Assembly (NCBI GenBank): GCA_052387695.1
Contig: JBQTIX010000002.1
Location: forward strand, 1 to 64,000
Length of the DNA stretch: 64,000 nucleotides
Direction: 5' to 3'
Source: Panacagrimonas sp052387695
GTDB taxonomy: Bacteria; Pseudomonadota; Gammaproteobacteria; Nevskiales; Nevskiaceae
The position numbers were made by a program, and so were the translations under genes. Shown here piece by piece: positions 24,901 to 33,024 of this stretch. Within the stretch, counting starts at the first letter, position 1; each line of letters begins with the position of its first letter. The notes under the pieces were generated by a model. That model had not been told where the DNA came from, did not search any database, and was given only the letters and a program-made list of their open reading frames with translations.

Positions 24901-25943
24901 GTCTTCAAGCCCGGGTGGTGGGCCGTCCCACGACCGACGATGGGGTGAACGTCGTCGCTGCGGCGCGCGCGCTGTATTCGCAAACACGCGAATCCCTGTT
25001 GAAACTCTGGTCCGAGACCAGCTACCGGATGGCCCGCCTGCGCGACAATCCCGAGTGTGCGACCGAGGAGTTCGAATCCGCCGGCGCCGCGGAGGATCCC
25101 GGTCTCGGCGCAAGCCTGAGCTTCGACATCATGACCCGCCGGATGCCGCCCTCCGCGCGGCGTCCACGGGTCGCCGTGCTGCGAGAGCAAGGTGTCAACG
25201 GACAGGCCGAAATGGCCTACGCCTTTCACGCCGCCGGCTTCCAATCAGTGGACGTGCACATGAGCGATGTGCTCGAAGGCCGCGCCCGACTCAAGGACTT
25301 TGCCGGTCTCGTCGCCTGCGGCGGCTTTTCATACGGCGACGTGCTGGGTGCCGGGCAGGGCTGGGCCAAATCCATCCTGTTCAATGCGCGAGCCCGCGAC
25401 CAGTTTCAGAGCTTCTTTGCCGATACGTCCAAATTCGCGCTCGGCGTCTGCAACGGCTGCCAGGCGTTCGCCGCGCTGCGCGAGATCGTTCCTGGCGCAG
25501 AGCGCTGGCCGATGTTCCGGCGCAATCGCTCAGAGCAATTCGAAGCGCGCTGGACCCTGGTCGAGGTTCTGGAATCGAAGTCGATCCTCTTCGCCGGCAT
25601 GGCCGGATCGCGTCTGCCGATTGCGGTGGCGCACGGCGAGGGACGCACCGAGTTCCGCAACGCGGCGGATCTGGCTGCGATTCAATCCAAGGGCCAGGTT
25701 GCGATGCGCTTCGTGACCAACGGCGGCGAGGTCGCAACACGCTACCCGGCCAATCCCAATGGCTCGCCGGAAGGGGTCACCGCGATCTGCAACGAGGACG
25801 GCCGCATCAACCTGCTGATGCCGCACCCGGAACGAACGATCAGCGGCGTGACCGGTTCCTGGTGGCCTTCTTCGCCCGGTGCCGCCACCGAGCGCCGGCC
25901 CTGGTTCCGCCTGTTCGAGAACCTGCGGCACTGGGTGCGGTAG
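21942..25943 (+). CDS. purL: Phosphoribosylformylglycinamidine synthase, with an in-frame insertion
   Basis: A 1333-residue single-chain enzyme for step 4 of purine synthesis: FGAR + glutamine + ATP gives FGAM. The synthase part shows NSEHCRHKIFNA, KVETHNHPTGISP and DVGAGGISNALPE. The C-terminal glutaminase has GVCNGCQ (nucleophile Cys at ~1169) and MPHPERT. The ATG at 21942 gives the family N-terminus. The protein is about 40 residues longer than the ~1295-residue E. coli enzyme. The excess lies at residues ~345-395, between FEQPWE and RMSSALNIML, where a palindromic DNA element is inserted without breaking the frame. The rest looks fully functional. Confidence 0.95.
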   Translation: MTAHVVHVVPGASQLSDFRVARLIESLKPHVPTLSGLVVQEFFLVQGQAEPEALRRLLGEGPERLPDAPGRLFVVPRLGTVSPWSSKASDIARVCGLSGVQRIEQGRVVLPQNADFIPDAALAELHDPMMESVLRDASALARVFDEQPARPLRIVPVLSGGREALVRANREWGLALSDDEIGYLVEHAQSAGKDLSDAELMMFAQVNSEHCRHKIFNAGFTVDGVVQPLSLFQMIKESHRASPAGVLSAYTDNAAVIEGVEKAMRWFPDPDHAWRSHEEPVAILMKVETHNHPTGISPHPGAATGAGGEIRDEAATGRGGKPKAGLCGFSVSNLRIPGFEQPWEGPADTVFAQQGVRDAGLAPAPAPRLDRLGSDAMSLPSSQTPPRSGTVSPAPLSRPTRMSSALNIMLDAPIGAAAYNNEFGRPNLAGYFRCFEAITPDGRMRGYCKPIMIAGGYGNIRVPHVQKLEVVEGARLIVLGGPAMLIGLGGGAASSMATGSSSADLDYASVQRANPELERRCQEVIDACWGLGDANPILSIHDVGAGGISNALPELVHADDRGGHFRLRDVLSADPALSPMEIWCNESQERYVLAVPDEGVAVLQAFCARERCPMAVVGIATAQRQLIVEDADETRPVDMPMPVLLGKPPRMTRFTSRAKAQAMPPLDLGASLAEMAERVLRHPTVASKQFLITIGDRTVGGLTVRDQMVGPWQVPVADCAVTATGFEATTGEAMSMGERPVLALLDAPASGRMAVGEALTNIAAAAIGRLSDVRLSANWMAACGQGDEDARLFDTVRAVGTELCPQLGISIPVGKDSLSMKSVWTDGGMSHTQTAPLSLIVSAFSPVVDVSRSLTPQLRTDFGDTSLVLIDLGNSRDRLGGSILAQVFGQIGDNAPDLDDPRQLKSAFDLVQRWNAQGRLLAYHDRSDGGLFTTLCEMAFAGHCGVSITVSDAARATAELFSEELGMVVQVRGGDTAPLIQDARAHGLQARVVGRPTTDDGVNVVAAARALYSQTRESLLKLWSETSYRMARLRDNPECATEEFESAGAAEDPGLGASLSFDIMTRRMPPSARRPRVAVLREQGVNGQAEMAYAFHAAGFQSVDVHMSDVLEGRARLKDFAGLVACGGFSYGDVLGAGQGWAKSILFNARARDQFQSFFADTSKFALGVCNGCQAFAALREIVPGAERWPMFRRNRSEQFEARWTLVEVLESKSILFAGMAGSRLPIAVAHGEGRTEFRNAADLAAIQSKGQVAMRFVTNGGEVATRYPANPNGSPEGVTAICNEDGRINLLMPHPERTISGVTGSWWPSSPGAATERRPWFRLFENLRHWVR
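22974..23125. repeat. Palindromic element inserted in frame in purL
   Basis: About 150 bases encoding a low-complexity Pro/Ser/Arg-rich stretch not found in normal PurL. It contains a perfect 12-base hairpin CTGGGGAGTGAC / GTCACTCCCCAG (23,055-23,066 and 23,072-23,083), extended outward by CGTTTGG / CCAAACG. A second hairpin, GGTGCGGGA / TCCCGCACC, lies at 23,006-23,014 and 23,033-23,041. The outer ends are GACACGGTG (22,983-22,991) and CACCGTGTC (23,108-23,116), again inverted. Exact borders are inferred from where PurL homology should resume. Confidence 0.75.
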
Positions 25944-25956
25944 ACGCGTGGCCCCC

Positions 25957-26898
25957 ATGAAGCTTCTCCAGCGTCTCCGCAGCGCGCTTTTCTACGACTA
26001 CGGCGACATCCGTGGGTCGGTCTTCCTTGCCGGGTCCGGGCGTAGCGGAACGACCTGGGTGGAGGAAGTGCTCAATCACGATAACGAGTACCGCGTCCTG
26101 TTCGAGCCGTTCCATTCGAGGAAGATCGGACGGTTGCGCGAATGGAAGTACCGGCAGTACTTGCGCGGCGGCGAGAGCGACGAGAAATTCGTGGCTCCGG
26201 CGAAGGCGATCCTGAGCGGACGGATCAGGCACCGGTGGATCGACCGCTTCAACCGCAAGCTCCTGGTGCGTAAGCGCCTGATCAAGGACATCCGGGCGCA
26301 CCTGATCCTGAACTGGATCAAGCAGCAATTCCCCGCCATCCCGCTGATCCTGTTGCTGCGCCATCCCTGCGCGGTGGCCAGCTCCAAGATGAAGCTCGGG
26401 TGGGAGACCCATCTCGATGATTTTCTCGGACAGGCCGATCTGGTCCTTGACCATCTCGAACCGTTCAGGCGGGAGATCGCAGGAGCGAAAGACGTTTTCG
26501 ACCAGCACATCTTCATGTGGTGCATCGAAAACTACGTCCCCCTGAAGCAGTTTTCGGCAGGCGAAGTGCTGGTGGTGTTCTACGAAGACATCTGCACCCG
26601 TCCGGCCGAGCAGATTGCGCGGATCTTCTCGTTCATTGGAAAAGGGACCGGCGGCGACCTCGCTCGGATTGCCGGAAAGCCGAGCGCCCTGAGCCGAAAG
26701 GACAGCGCCATCCAGTCCGGGGCGGACCTGATCGGGTCGTGGAAGAAATCCGTCAGTCCGGAACAGGCCCGACGCGCGGTGGAAATACTCAAACTGTTCG
26801 GGCTCGATGCGGTCTACGGGACCAATCCCGCTCCCCTGCTGGACGGCGAAGCGGCGCTGCGCCTGTTCCAGGAGTCTGGGCCGGAGCGTCAGACCTGA
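25957..26898 (+). CDS. Sulfotransferase-family protein
   Basis: A 313-residue PAPS-dependent sulfotransferase-like protein. The 5'-phosphosulfate loop FLAGSGRSGTTWV is at residues ~23-35, and the 3'-phosphate motif LLLRHPCAVASS is near ~130. No signal peptide is present. The ATG at 25957 is preferred over the GTG at 25948, though both are possible. It follows purL by 13 bases and may be co-transcribed, without an obvious metabolic link. The acceptor molecule is unknown. Confidence 0.82.
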   Translation: MKLLQRLRSALFYDYGDIRGSVFLAGSGRSGTTWVEEVLNHDNEYRVLFEPFHSRKIGRLREWKYRQYLRGGESDEKFVAPAKAILSGRIRHRWIDRFNRKLLVRKRLIKDIRAHLILNWIKQQFPAIPLILLLRHPCAVASSKMKLGWETHLDDFLGQADLVLDHLEPFRREIAGAKDVFDQHIFMWCIENYVPLKQFSAGEVLVVFYEDICTRPAEQIARIFSFIGKGTGGDLARIAGKPSALSRKDSAIQSGADLIGSWKKSVSPEQARRAVEILKLFGLDAVYGTNPAPLLDGEAALRLFQESGPERQT

Positions 26899-26903
26899 CG
26901 CTC
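26884..26903. terminator. Hairpin between convergent genes
   Basis: The perfect inverted repeat GAGCGTCA / TGACGCTC with a 4-base loop overlaps the stop codon of the sulfotransferase gene. It lies 20 bases from the end of mlaA on the other strand. There is no U-tract, so terminator function is only likely from position. Confidence 0.45.
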
Positions 26904-26923
26904 GCTCCTGCGGGCCCGGCAGC

Positions 26924-27634
26924 TCATTCTTCGTCGAAGCTGAATTTCTCTTTCGGCGGATTGCCGTCGTGTACCTTGAACAGGCGGTTCTGCAGGTAAG
27001 CCGTGCGGATGAAGATGTAGGAGTCGAGTTGATCGTCGAGGTATTTGTCGGCATCGAGAAGGCCGGCTCGCGCGTCGATCGCTTTGCCTCCGTTGATCGC
27101 GAGCGCCGGATACGTATCGACATAGCCGGTCGGGCTGGTGAAGGTGTCGCCGATGGCGCCCAGCGCATCTCGGTTCGTGCTCGGCCCCAGCAGCGGCAGC
27201 ATCAGGTACCAGCCCTCGCCGACGCCCCAGTGTCCAAAGGTCTGGCCGAGATCCTCGTCATTGCGCGGCAGACCGACCTGAGTGGCGACATCGAGAAATC
27301 CGACCAGACCCACGGTGGTGTTGAGCACGAAGCGGCCCAGGTCCTTGCCAGTCTGCACGGGCTTGAACTGGAGGATGTCGTTGACGATGGTGGTGGGGTA
27401 AAACAGATTGTCGAAGAAGTTCGAGAAGCCTTCGCGGATCGGGTCGGGCACGTAGGTCTTGTAGCTCTTCGCGACCGGGCGCAGTACGTAGGTGTCGGCG
27501 ACGCGGTTGAACTTGTAGACGCCGCGGTTGACGCGTTCGAGCGGGTCCGCCGGATCGTCCGCGGGCATGTGGGCACAGCCCGACATGAAAAGGGACAGGG
27601 ACAGCACCAGGCCAGCAGATACGGCAACGCGCAC
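26924..27634 (-). CDS. mlaA: MlaA (VacJ) outer-membrane phospholipid-removal lipoprotein
   Basis: A 236-residue lipoprotein with lipobox SLFMSGC at the N-terminus. The family core is clear: DPLERVNRGVYKFNRVAD, VPDPIREGFSNFFDNL, PTTIVNDILQ and GHWGVGEGWYLMLPLLGPS. It sits in the outer membrane and removes phospholipids from the outer leaflet, passing them to MlaC. It follows mlaB by 42 bases at the end of the mla operon; in E. coli mlaA is elsewhere, whereas here the whole pathway is together. Confidence 0.95.
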   Translation of the reverse strand: MRVAVSAGLVLSLSLFMSGCAHMPADDPADPLERVNRGVYKFNRVADTYVLRPVAKSYKTYVPDPIREGFSNFFDNLFYPTTIVNDILQFKPVQTGKDLGRFVLNTTVGLVGFLDVATQVGLPRNDEDLGQTFGHWGVGEGWYLMLPLLGPSTNRDALGAIGDTFTSPTGYVDTYPALAINGGKAIDARAGLLDADKYLDDQLDSYIFIRTAYLQNRLFKVHDGNPPKEKFSFDEE

Positions 27635-27676
27635 GGACTCTCTCCACCAGTTGAAGCGGCGCGCCGGTTGTTTGTG

Positions 27677-27922
27677 TCAGGCCAGCTTCAGCACGCCGTC
27701 GATTTCGAAGAACTCTAGCAGGCTCTTCAGGCTGTTACCGGCATTGACGAAGTTCAACTCACTCCCCGTGCGGCCAGCGCGGCGGGTCAGTTCCAGCAGA
27801 AAGGCCACGCCCGCACTGTCCACGCGGGTGACGCCGCCCAGGTCCACCGTGCCGCTGGCCACGATCTCGTCGGCCTTGCGCAGCCAGTCGGGCATGGACT
27901 CGAAGCTCAGCTCGCCTTCCAT
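27677..27922 (-). CDS. mlaB: MlaB-like STAS-domain protein
   Basis: An 81-residue STAS-domain protein (TVDLGGVTRVDSAGVAFLLELTRRAG). The serine in DSAG fits the anti-sigma-antagonist-like fold. In the MlaFEDB complex it binds the ATPase MlaF and supports its activity. The ATG at 27922 overlaps the mlaC stop (ATGA). The longer open frame upstream lies inside mlaC and is rejected. Confidence 0.88.
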   Translation of the reverse strand: MEGELSFESMPDWLRKADEIVASGTVDLGGVTRVDSAGVAFLLELTRRAGRTGSELNFVNAGNSLKSLLEFFEIDGVLKLA

Positions 27923-28554
27923 CAGCCGGTGCCTTCCTTCTTGCTGAAGTAGGTGTTGTCCTCGAACTTCTTGATCACCGCGTCGAGGCCGTTGGCCTTG
28001 ACCTCGACGTTGATCTGGCTGCGGAAGTTGGTGACCAGGGAAATGTTCTCGACGCTGATGTCGTAGACCTTCCACTCACCGGCGACCTGGTGAACGGAAA
28101 ATGCGAGGGGGATCGGCGGAGCGTTCTTGCGCAGAATCTTCACGTTTACGTTCACGTCGGTGGCGCCGGCTTCGGCGCGCAGCGGTGCCCATTCGGTATC
28201 GATGCTGTCGTGGTAGTCCAGCATGGCGCGCGCATAAGTGCGGATGAGCGAGTCCTTGAACGCGGCCTCGAAACGCGTGCGCTGTTCCGGCGTCGCAGTC
28301 TTCCAGTTCTTGCCGAGCACCAGTTGTGCAATGCCCTTGGTGTCGAAGTAGGGCACCACTTCCTTGTCGACGACGGCAAAGAAGCCCTGCAGATCGGCTG
28401 CGTATTTCTGGTGGTTCTCGCGGATCAGCGTCTGGAAATTGGTCGTCGCGGTCTTGACGACCTCGTCCGCGGGCTTCGCAACATCCGCCGCGTACGTGCT
28501 CGTGGCAAACCCGAGTGAAGCGAGTGCGACGACGAATAATCTTCTTGTGATCAT
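27922..28554 (-). CDS. mlaC: MlaC periplasmic phospholipid carrier
   Basis: A 210-residue exported protein with signal peptide (LFVVALASLGFATSTYA). The MlaC/Ttg2D family part includes VVPYFDTKGIAQLVLGKNWKTATPEQ and VYDISVENISLVTNFRSQ. It carries phospholipid between MlaA in the outer membrane and MlaD in the inner membrane. It lies 8 bases after mlaD and overlaps mlaB. Confidence 0.94.
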   Translation of the reverse strand: MITRRLFVVALASLGFATSTYAADVAKPADEVVKTATTNFQTLIRENHQKYAADLQGFFAVVDKEVVPYFDTKGIAQLVLGKNWKTATPEQRTRFEAAFKDSLIRTYARAMLDYHDSIDTEWAPLRAEAGATDVNVNVKILRKNAPPIPLAFSVHQVAGEWKVYDISVENISLVTNFRSQINVEVKANGLDAVIKKFEDNTYFSKKEGTG

Positions 28555-28562
28555 GGTGAGTC

Positions 28563-29102
28563 TCAGTTGACGGGTGCCGCAGATTTGGGCGCGAGTGAAT
28601 CGGACAGCTTGGTCAGTGCCTCGGCGAGCTTGTCGTCCTTGCCCTCGCTGGACTGCGACGAGAGAAACTGGCCGATGAGGTTTTCGAGGACCAGGGCACT
28701 TTGTGTGAGCTTGAGCTTGCTGCCTTCCTTGAGCGCCTCGTCGGCGCCGCCGGCTTCCAGGCCGACGTACTGCTCGCCGAGCAGGCCGGCAGTCAGGATC
28801 TTGGCGTTGGAATCCTCGGGAATGGTGTTGTAGGCCTTGGACATCTCGAGCGTGACGTCGGCCTCGAACGTGGTCGGGTCGATCACGATGTCCTTGACAC
28901 GGCCGATCCTGACGCCGGCGATGGTGACCGCCGAACCGACCTTGAGGCCGCCGATGTTTTCGAACGTCGCGACAACGCGATAGGTCTCGTCCGCACCGCC
29001 CACCGTGTCCAGGCTGGCTACGCGGAAGGTGAGCACGAACACGGCGGCGACGCCGAGGCTGACGAAGAGACCAACGAGCATTTCGAGGGCGCGGGATTGC
29101 AT
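28563..29102 (-). CDS. mlaD: MlaD MCE-domain membrane protein
   Basis: A 179-residue protein with one N-terminal membrane helix (EMLVGLFVSLGVAAVFVLTFRV) and one MCE domain (YRVVATFENIGGLKVGSAVTIAGVRIG). A short helical C-terminus follows. MCE hexamers form the periplasmic ring of the MlaFEDB complex that takes or gives lipid at the inner membrane. It lies between mlaE and mlaC on the same strand. Confidence 0.94.
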   Translation of the reverse strand: MQSRALEMLVGLFVSLGVAAVFVLTFRVASLDTVGGADETYRVVATFENIGGLKVGSAVTIAGVRIGRVKDIVIDPTTFEADVTLEMSKAYNTIPEDSNAKILTAGLLGEQYVGLEAGGADEALKEGSKLKLTQSALVLENLIGQFLSSQSSEGKDDKLAEALTKLSDSLAPKSAAPVN

Positions 29103-29132
29103 GGCGATGACCCTAGGTGGGAGTGCTGAACT

Positions 29133-29900
29133 TCACTTGAACATGAAGGCCGTGAGGATGAAGTCCAGGGCCAGGATCGACAACGACGACAGGACGACGG
29201 TGGAGGTGGTGGCGCGCGAAACGCCTTCCGAAGTCGGCTCCGCGTGGTAGCCCTGATACACCGCGATCCAGCTCACGACGGTGCCGAAGACCAGGGACTT
29301 GACGACGCCGTCCCAGATGTCGCCGATCTCGACGCTGCTGCGGATCTGCGACCAGTAACTGCCCGCATCCACGCCGAGCAGCTCCACGCCGATGGCATGG
29401 CCGCCGGCGATGCCGATGGACATGACGGCGAAGATCGAGGCGAGCAGGGGCATGGCGATGAAGCCGGCGAGGAAGCGCGGCGTGACCACCCGCTTGATCG
29501 GGTCCACTGCCATCATCTCCATCGCGGAGAGCTGGTCGGTGGCGCGCATCAGGCCGAGTTCCGCCGCCAGCGCAGAGCCGGCGCGACCGGCAAACAGCAG
29601 CGCCGTCACCACCGGCCCGAGTTCGCGCACGATCACCAGCGCGACGAACACGCCAAGAGACTCTTCCGCGCCAAACCGGATCAGCGTCCGATAACCCTGC
29701 AAGGCCAGCACCATGCCGACGAAGGAGCCGGACAGGACGATGATGACGAGCGACAGCGCACCGACGTGATAGAGCTGCTGCACGATCAGGCGCGGCCGCA
29801 TCAAGGTGGCGGGAATGCTCGCCAGGACTGTCAACAGAAAGAACTGCGCGCGGCCGAGGCCCGCGAGAAAATTCTGGATCACGCTCAGCGCGCCGCTCAT
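29133..29900 (-). CDS. mlaE: MlaE permease of the lipid ABC transporter
   Basis: A 255-residue integral membrane protein of the MlaE/YrbE family with about five hydrophobic segments. Typical marks are LSGSFVGMVLALQGYRTL and the conserved cytoplasmic stretch RELGPVVTALLFAGRAGSALAAELG, plus ATDQLSAMEMMAVDP. It is the channel subunit for phospholipid in the inner membrane. It overlaps mlaF by 4 bases. Confidence 0.95.
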   Translation of the reverse strand: MSGALSVIQNFLAGLGRAQFFLLTVLASIPATLMRPRLIVQQLYHVGALSLVIIVLSGSFVGMVLALQGYRTLIRFGAEESLGVFVALVIVRELGPVVTALLFAGRAGSALAAELGLMRATDQLSAMEMMAVDPIKRVVTPRFLAGFIAMPLLASIFAVMSIGIAGGHAIGVELLGVDAGSYWSQIRSSVEIGDIWDGVVKSLVFGTVVSWIAVYQGYHAEPTSEGVSRATTSTVVLSSLSILALDFILTAFMFK

Positions 29901-30775
29901 CGACGCGACTCCAGAAAGTCCTGCGCCATGGGTTTGGCCGCGTAATGGAATGCGACCGGTCCATCCGGCTCGCCCTTGAGAAACTGCTGCACCCAGGGAT
30001 GCTGCGACTGGCGGATCATGTCTGCGGTGCCATGCGCCTGCACTTTGCCATCGGCCACCAGGTAACCGTAGTCGGCGATCGACAGCACCTCGGCCAGGTC
30101 ATGCGAGACCACGATCGAGGTCAGCCCCAGCGCGTCGTTGAGTCGCCGGATCAGGCGCATCAGAACGCCCATCGAGATCGGGTCCTGACCGGAGAAGGGC
30201 TCGTCGTACATCACCAGATCGGGGTCGAGCGCAATCGCCCGTGCGAGCGCCACGCGACGGTTCATGCCGCCCGAGAGCTGCTGCGGATAGAGGTCGCGCG
30301 CACCGCGCAGGCCGACGGCCTGCAATTTCATCAGCACCAGATCGCGGATCATCGAGTCCGGCAGCCTGGTCTGTTCGCGCATCGGAAAGGCCACGTTCTC
30401 GAACACGGTCAGATCGGTCAGCAGCGCGCCGTTCTGAAACAGCATGCCCATGCGCTTGCGCAACTCGTACAAGGCACCGCGACCCAGCGTGTGGACGTTG
30501 ACACCGTCGAACTCGACCGTGCCAGCCTTGGGCCGCCACTGCCCGCCGATGAGGCGCAGCAAGGTGGTCTTGCCGGTGCCGGAGGGGCCCATGACGGCCG
30601 TCACCTTGCCCTTGGGAATGTCGATGTCCACGCCGTCGTAGATCACGCGCGAGCCGTGGCCGAAGTGCACGCCGCGCGCCCGCACCAGCATCGGGCCGGG
30701 GGCCGTGGCAGTCATCGTCGTGGACTCCGGACGGGCCGCGCGATGCGGCGTGGCGATATCGGTGGCAGTTGGCAT
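29897..30775 (-). CDS. mlaF: MlaF ATPase of the lipid ABC transporter
   Basis: An ABC ATPase with Walker A MGPSGTGKTTLL, signature LSGGMNRRVALARAI, Walker B DLVMYDEPFSGQDP and H-loop IVVSHD. The Ile-Ser after DP in Walker B is usual for this family. Two starts are possible: ATG 30775 (292 residues) and ATG 30715 (272 residues), the latter with CGGAG upstream. The first ~25 residues are low-complexity, so the shorter form may be the real one. It is the first gene of mlaFEDCBA. Confidence 0.93.
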   Translation of the reverse strand: MPTATDIATPHRAARPESTTMTATAPGPMLVRARGVHFGHGSRVIYDGVDIDIPKGKVTAVMGPSGTGKTTLLRLIGGQWRPKAGTVEFDGVNVHTLGRGALYELRKRMGMLFQNGALLTDLTVFENVAFPMREQTRLPDSMIRDLVLMKLQAVGLRGARDLYPQQLSGGMNRRVALARAIALDPDLVMYDEPFSGQDPISMGVLMRLIRRLNDALGLTSIVVSHDLAEVLSIADYGYLVADGKVQAHGTADMIRQSQHPWVQQFLKGEPDGPVAFHYAAKPMAQDFLESRR

Positions 30776-30833
30776 CGGCGTATTCTACGAACATTGAACC
30801 GCTTGGACGCGGACTGACCCGCCGGAGTCGGAC

Positions 30834-31160
30834 ATGGGCATGCGAAATTCGTTCTGGGTGATGAGCTTCACGCTGCTGGCCACTGCCTGCGCCGGTCCCG
30901 GACCGAAATCGGCCCGCGAAGCTATGGCGGAGCAGAGACAGGCCGAGCAGCCCTCGGGTTTCGAGATGCATGTCCTGGGTTGTCAGGACGCGCTGGGTCG
31001 TGCGGTACGTCCTTATCCAGAGGACCCCCGACTGGGCTATGACCCGGGATGCGTCGAGAGCCCGATGTTCTTCCAGGAACGTCGGTCGCGGCACCCGGCG
31101 CCAACGCGCACCGCACCCTCGCTCCCTCCGCCCCGCGACATCGGCCTGTTTCCGCGCTGA
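30834..31160 (+). CDS. Small proline-rich lipoprotein
   Basis: A 108-residue protein with a short signal peptide ending in lipobox LLATAC. The mature part is polar and rich in Pro and Arg, with two more cysteines (VLGCQDA; DPGCVES) that could form a disulfide. It stands alone on the plus strand between mlaF and lipB. I recognise no family; the clear signal supports it as a real gene. Confidence 0.62.
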   Translation: MGMRNSFWVMSFTLLATACAGPGPKSAREAMAEQRQAEQPSGFEMHVLGCQDALGRAVRPYPEDPRLGYDPGCVESPMFFQERRSRHPAPTRTAPSLPPPRDIGLFPR

Positions 31161-31176
31161 TCGCCGAGCTCCTGCT

Positions 31177-31824
31177 TCAGGCCTGCTGACCTGCTCTGCC
31201 CCATCGCGCGCGCAGCGAACGATCCAGGTCGTTCCCTACGACCGAAACGTCGGACGGCCCGCCAAGCTCGCTCACCTGCGTCATGCGCAATCCCGCGTAG
31301 CCACAGGGATTGATCCGCGAGAACGGCTCCAGGTCCATCGCCACGTTGAGCGCCAGCCCGTGGTAGCTGCATCCGCGACTGACTCGCAGGCCGATCGAGC
31401 CGAGCTTGCGCACCTCCCCGTCATGGCCGCAGCGCACGTACACACCCGGAGCATCGGCCCGCGCGAACGCCGCGATGCCGTAGCCTGCCACGGTGTCGAT
31501 CATCACGCCTTCGAGCAGGCTGACCAGATCGCGAATCCCCAACCCGCACCGATGCAGATCGAGCAGCGGATACACCACCAACTGGCCCGGCCCGTGATAG
31601 GTGACCTGCCCGCCGCGATTGCTCGCGACCACCGGGATATCGCCCGGCGCAAGCACGTGCTCCGGCTTGCCGGCCTGGCCCTGGGTGAAGACCGACGGAT
31701 GTTCCAGGAACCAGATTTCGTCACTCGTGTCCGGCGTACGCGCCTCGGTGAAGGCGCGCATGTCCGCATAAGTCTGCGCGTACTCGCGCAGGCCGAGGTG
31801 GCGGGTGATCAACCCCCGATCCAC
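31177..31824 (-). CDS. lipB: Octanoyl-[ACP]:protein N-octanoyltransferase
   Basis: A 215-residue enzyme that moves octanoate from acyl-carrier protein to lipoyl domains, the first step of lipoate synthesis. Family motifs are SNRGGQVTYHGPGQLVVYPLLDL, the catalytic lysine in VRKLGSIGLRVSRG, YHGLALNV and the catalytic cysteine in INPCGYAG. The GTG at 31824 is chosen because AGGTGAGG precedes it; it overlaps the upstream carboxypeptidase by 16 bases. A TTG at 31812, within the stop of that gene, is an alternative. Confidence 0.93.
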   Translation of the reverse strand: MDRGLITRHLGLREYAQTYADMRAFTEARTPDTSDEIWFLEHPSVFTQGQAGKPEHVLAPGDIPVVASNRGGQVTYHGPGQLVVYPLLDLHRCGLGIRDLVSLLEGVMIDTVAGYGIAAFARADAPGVYVRCGHDGEVRKLGSIGLRVSRGCSYHGLALNVAMDLEPFSRINPCGYAGLRMTQVSELGGPSDVSVVGNDLDRSLRARWGRAGQQA

Positions 31825-32951
31825 ATCCTCACCTGATCCGAAAGCCGCTGGAAAAAGCTGCCCTCGGGAATCGCCCTGGATGCCAGCAGCGGGAGCTTGC
31901 GCAGCACCTGGCCTTCGCTGGACAGGACGGTCACGCTGCCCAGCGACTGGTTGGCCGCCACCGGCGCCATCACGCGCTCGACGATCTCGGTCTTGAACTG
32001 CAAGCTGTCCCTGGTCCCGCGCGGCACGAGCAGGGGCGTGCCCTGCGCCACCAGATCGAGCTGCGACTCGATGCCCTTCCATACGCGCACGGTCGCGAGC
32101 GGCTTGGACGGTCCGAACAGGTTCGCGGTCTCGAAGAAGCGGAAGCCCCAGTTCATCAACTCCAGGCTGGCCTGCGCGCGGTACTTCATGCTCGGAGTGC
32201 CCATGACGGCGGCGATCAGCCGGCGGTCCTCGCGCCGGATCGAGGACAGCAGGCAGTAGCCGGCGGTGCTGGTGTGGCCGGTCTTGATGCCGTCCGCACC
32301 GGGGTCCATGTTCAGAAGAATGTTGCGATTGCCCTGCTTGATGCCGTTGTAGACGAAGTCGCGCTGCGCATAAACCTTGTAGTCCTCAGGGAAGTCGCGG
32401 ATCAGCGCGCGGCCGAGAAGCGCGATGTCGCGCGCGGTGGTGTAATGATCCGGATCGGGCAGACCCGCGGCGTTGGTGAAGTGCGAGTTCTTCATGCCCA
32501 GCCTGGCCGCGTACTGGTTCATCAATTCCACGAACGCGGATTCGCTGCCGCCCAGGTGCTCGGCGACCGCCACGCTCGCATCGTTGCCCGACTGGATCAC
32601 GATGCCGTGCACCAGGTCTTCGAGCCGGACGCGCGAACCGATATTGAGGAACATGCGCGACTCACTGGAGTCGATGCCCTGCTTCCAGGCCTTCTCGCTG
32701 ATCAGGACCTCGTCGTCGTACTTGATCCTGCCCTTCCTGACCTCGTCGTAGACGATATAAGTCAGCAGCACCTTGGTGATGCTGGCCGGCTCCACGCGCA
32801 GATCGGCCTCCTTTTCCGCCAGCACGGTGCCGCCGGCGTAATCCATCAGCACCCAGGAGCGGGCATCGATTTTCGGCGGGTCGGGAACCTTCTCCGCCAG
32901 CACGGTGAACGAAAAAAGAGTGCAGAGCAGCAGGCTGGCGAGACGTTTCAT
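31809..32951 (-). CDS. dacC: Serine-type D-Ala-D-Ala carboxypeptidase (PBP5/6-like)
   Basis: A 380-residue penicillin-binding protein that trims the terminal D-alanine from peptidoglycan stem peptides. It has a signal peptide, SITK (nucleophile Ser57, Lys60), SGN in IQSGNDASVA, and KTG in GIKTGHTSTAGYCL. A C-terminal beta domain and an amphipathic end (FFQRLSDQVRMWIGG) anchor it to the inner membrane. The ATG at 32951 gives the signal peptide; the longer open frame runs into rlpA. The choice between dacA and dacC naming is arbitrary. Confidence 0.93.
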   Translation of the reverse strand: MKRLASLLLCTLFSFTVLAEKVPDPPKIDARSWVLMDYAGGTVLAEKEADLRVEPASITKVLLTYIVYDEVRKGRIKYDDEVLISEKAWKQGIDSSESRMFLNIGSRVRLEDLVHGIVIQSGNDASVAVAEHLGGSESAFVELMNQYAARLGMKNSHFTNAAGLPDPDHYTTARDIALLGRALIRDFPEDYKVYAQRDFVYNGIKQGNRNILLNMDPGADGIKTGHTSTAGYCLLSSIRREDRRLIAAVMGTPSMKYRAQASLELMNWGFRFFETANLFGPSKPLATVRVWKGIESQLDLVAQGTPLLVPRGTRDSLQFKTEIVERVMAPVAANQSLGSVTVLSSEGQVLRKLPLLASRAIPEGSFFQRLSDQVRMWIGG

Positions 32952-33024
32952 CGAGGAGGCTTTTCTGGGAGACGACGGATCGATCGCAATTATCGCAGTG
33001 CAACAAGCGACGACGAAACCCTCC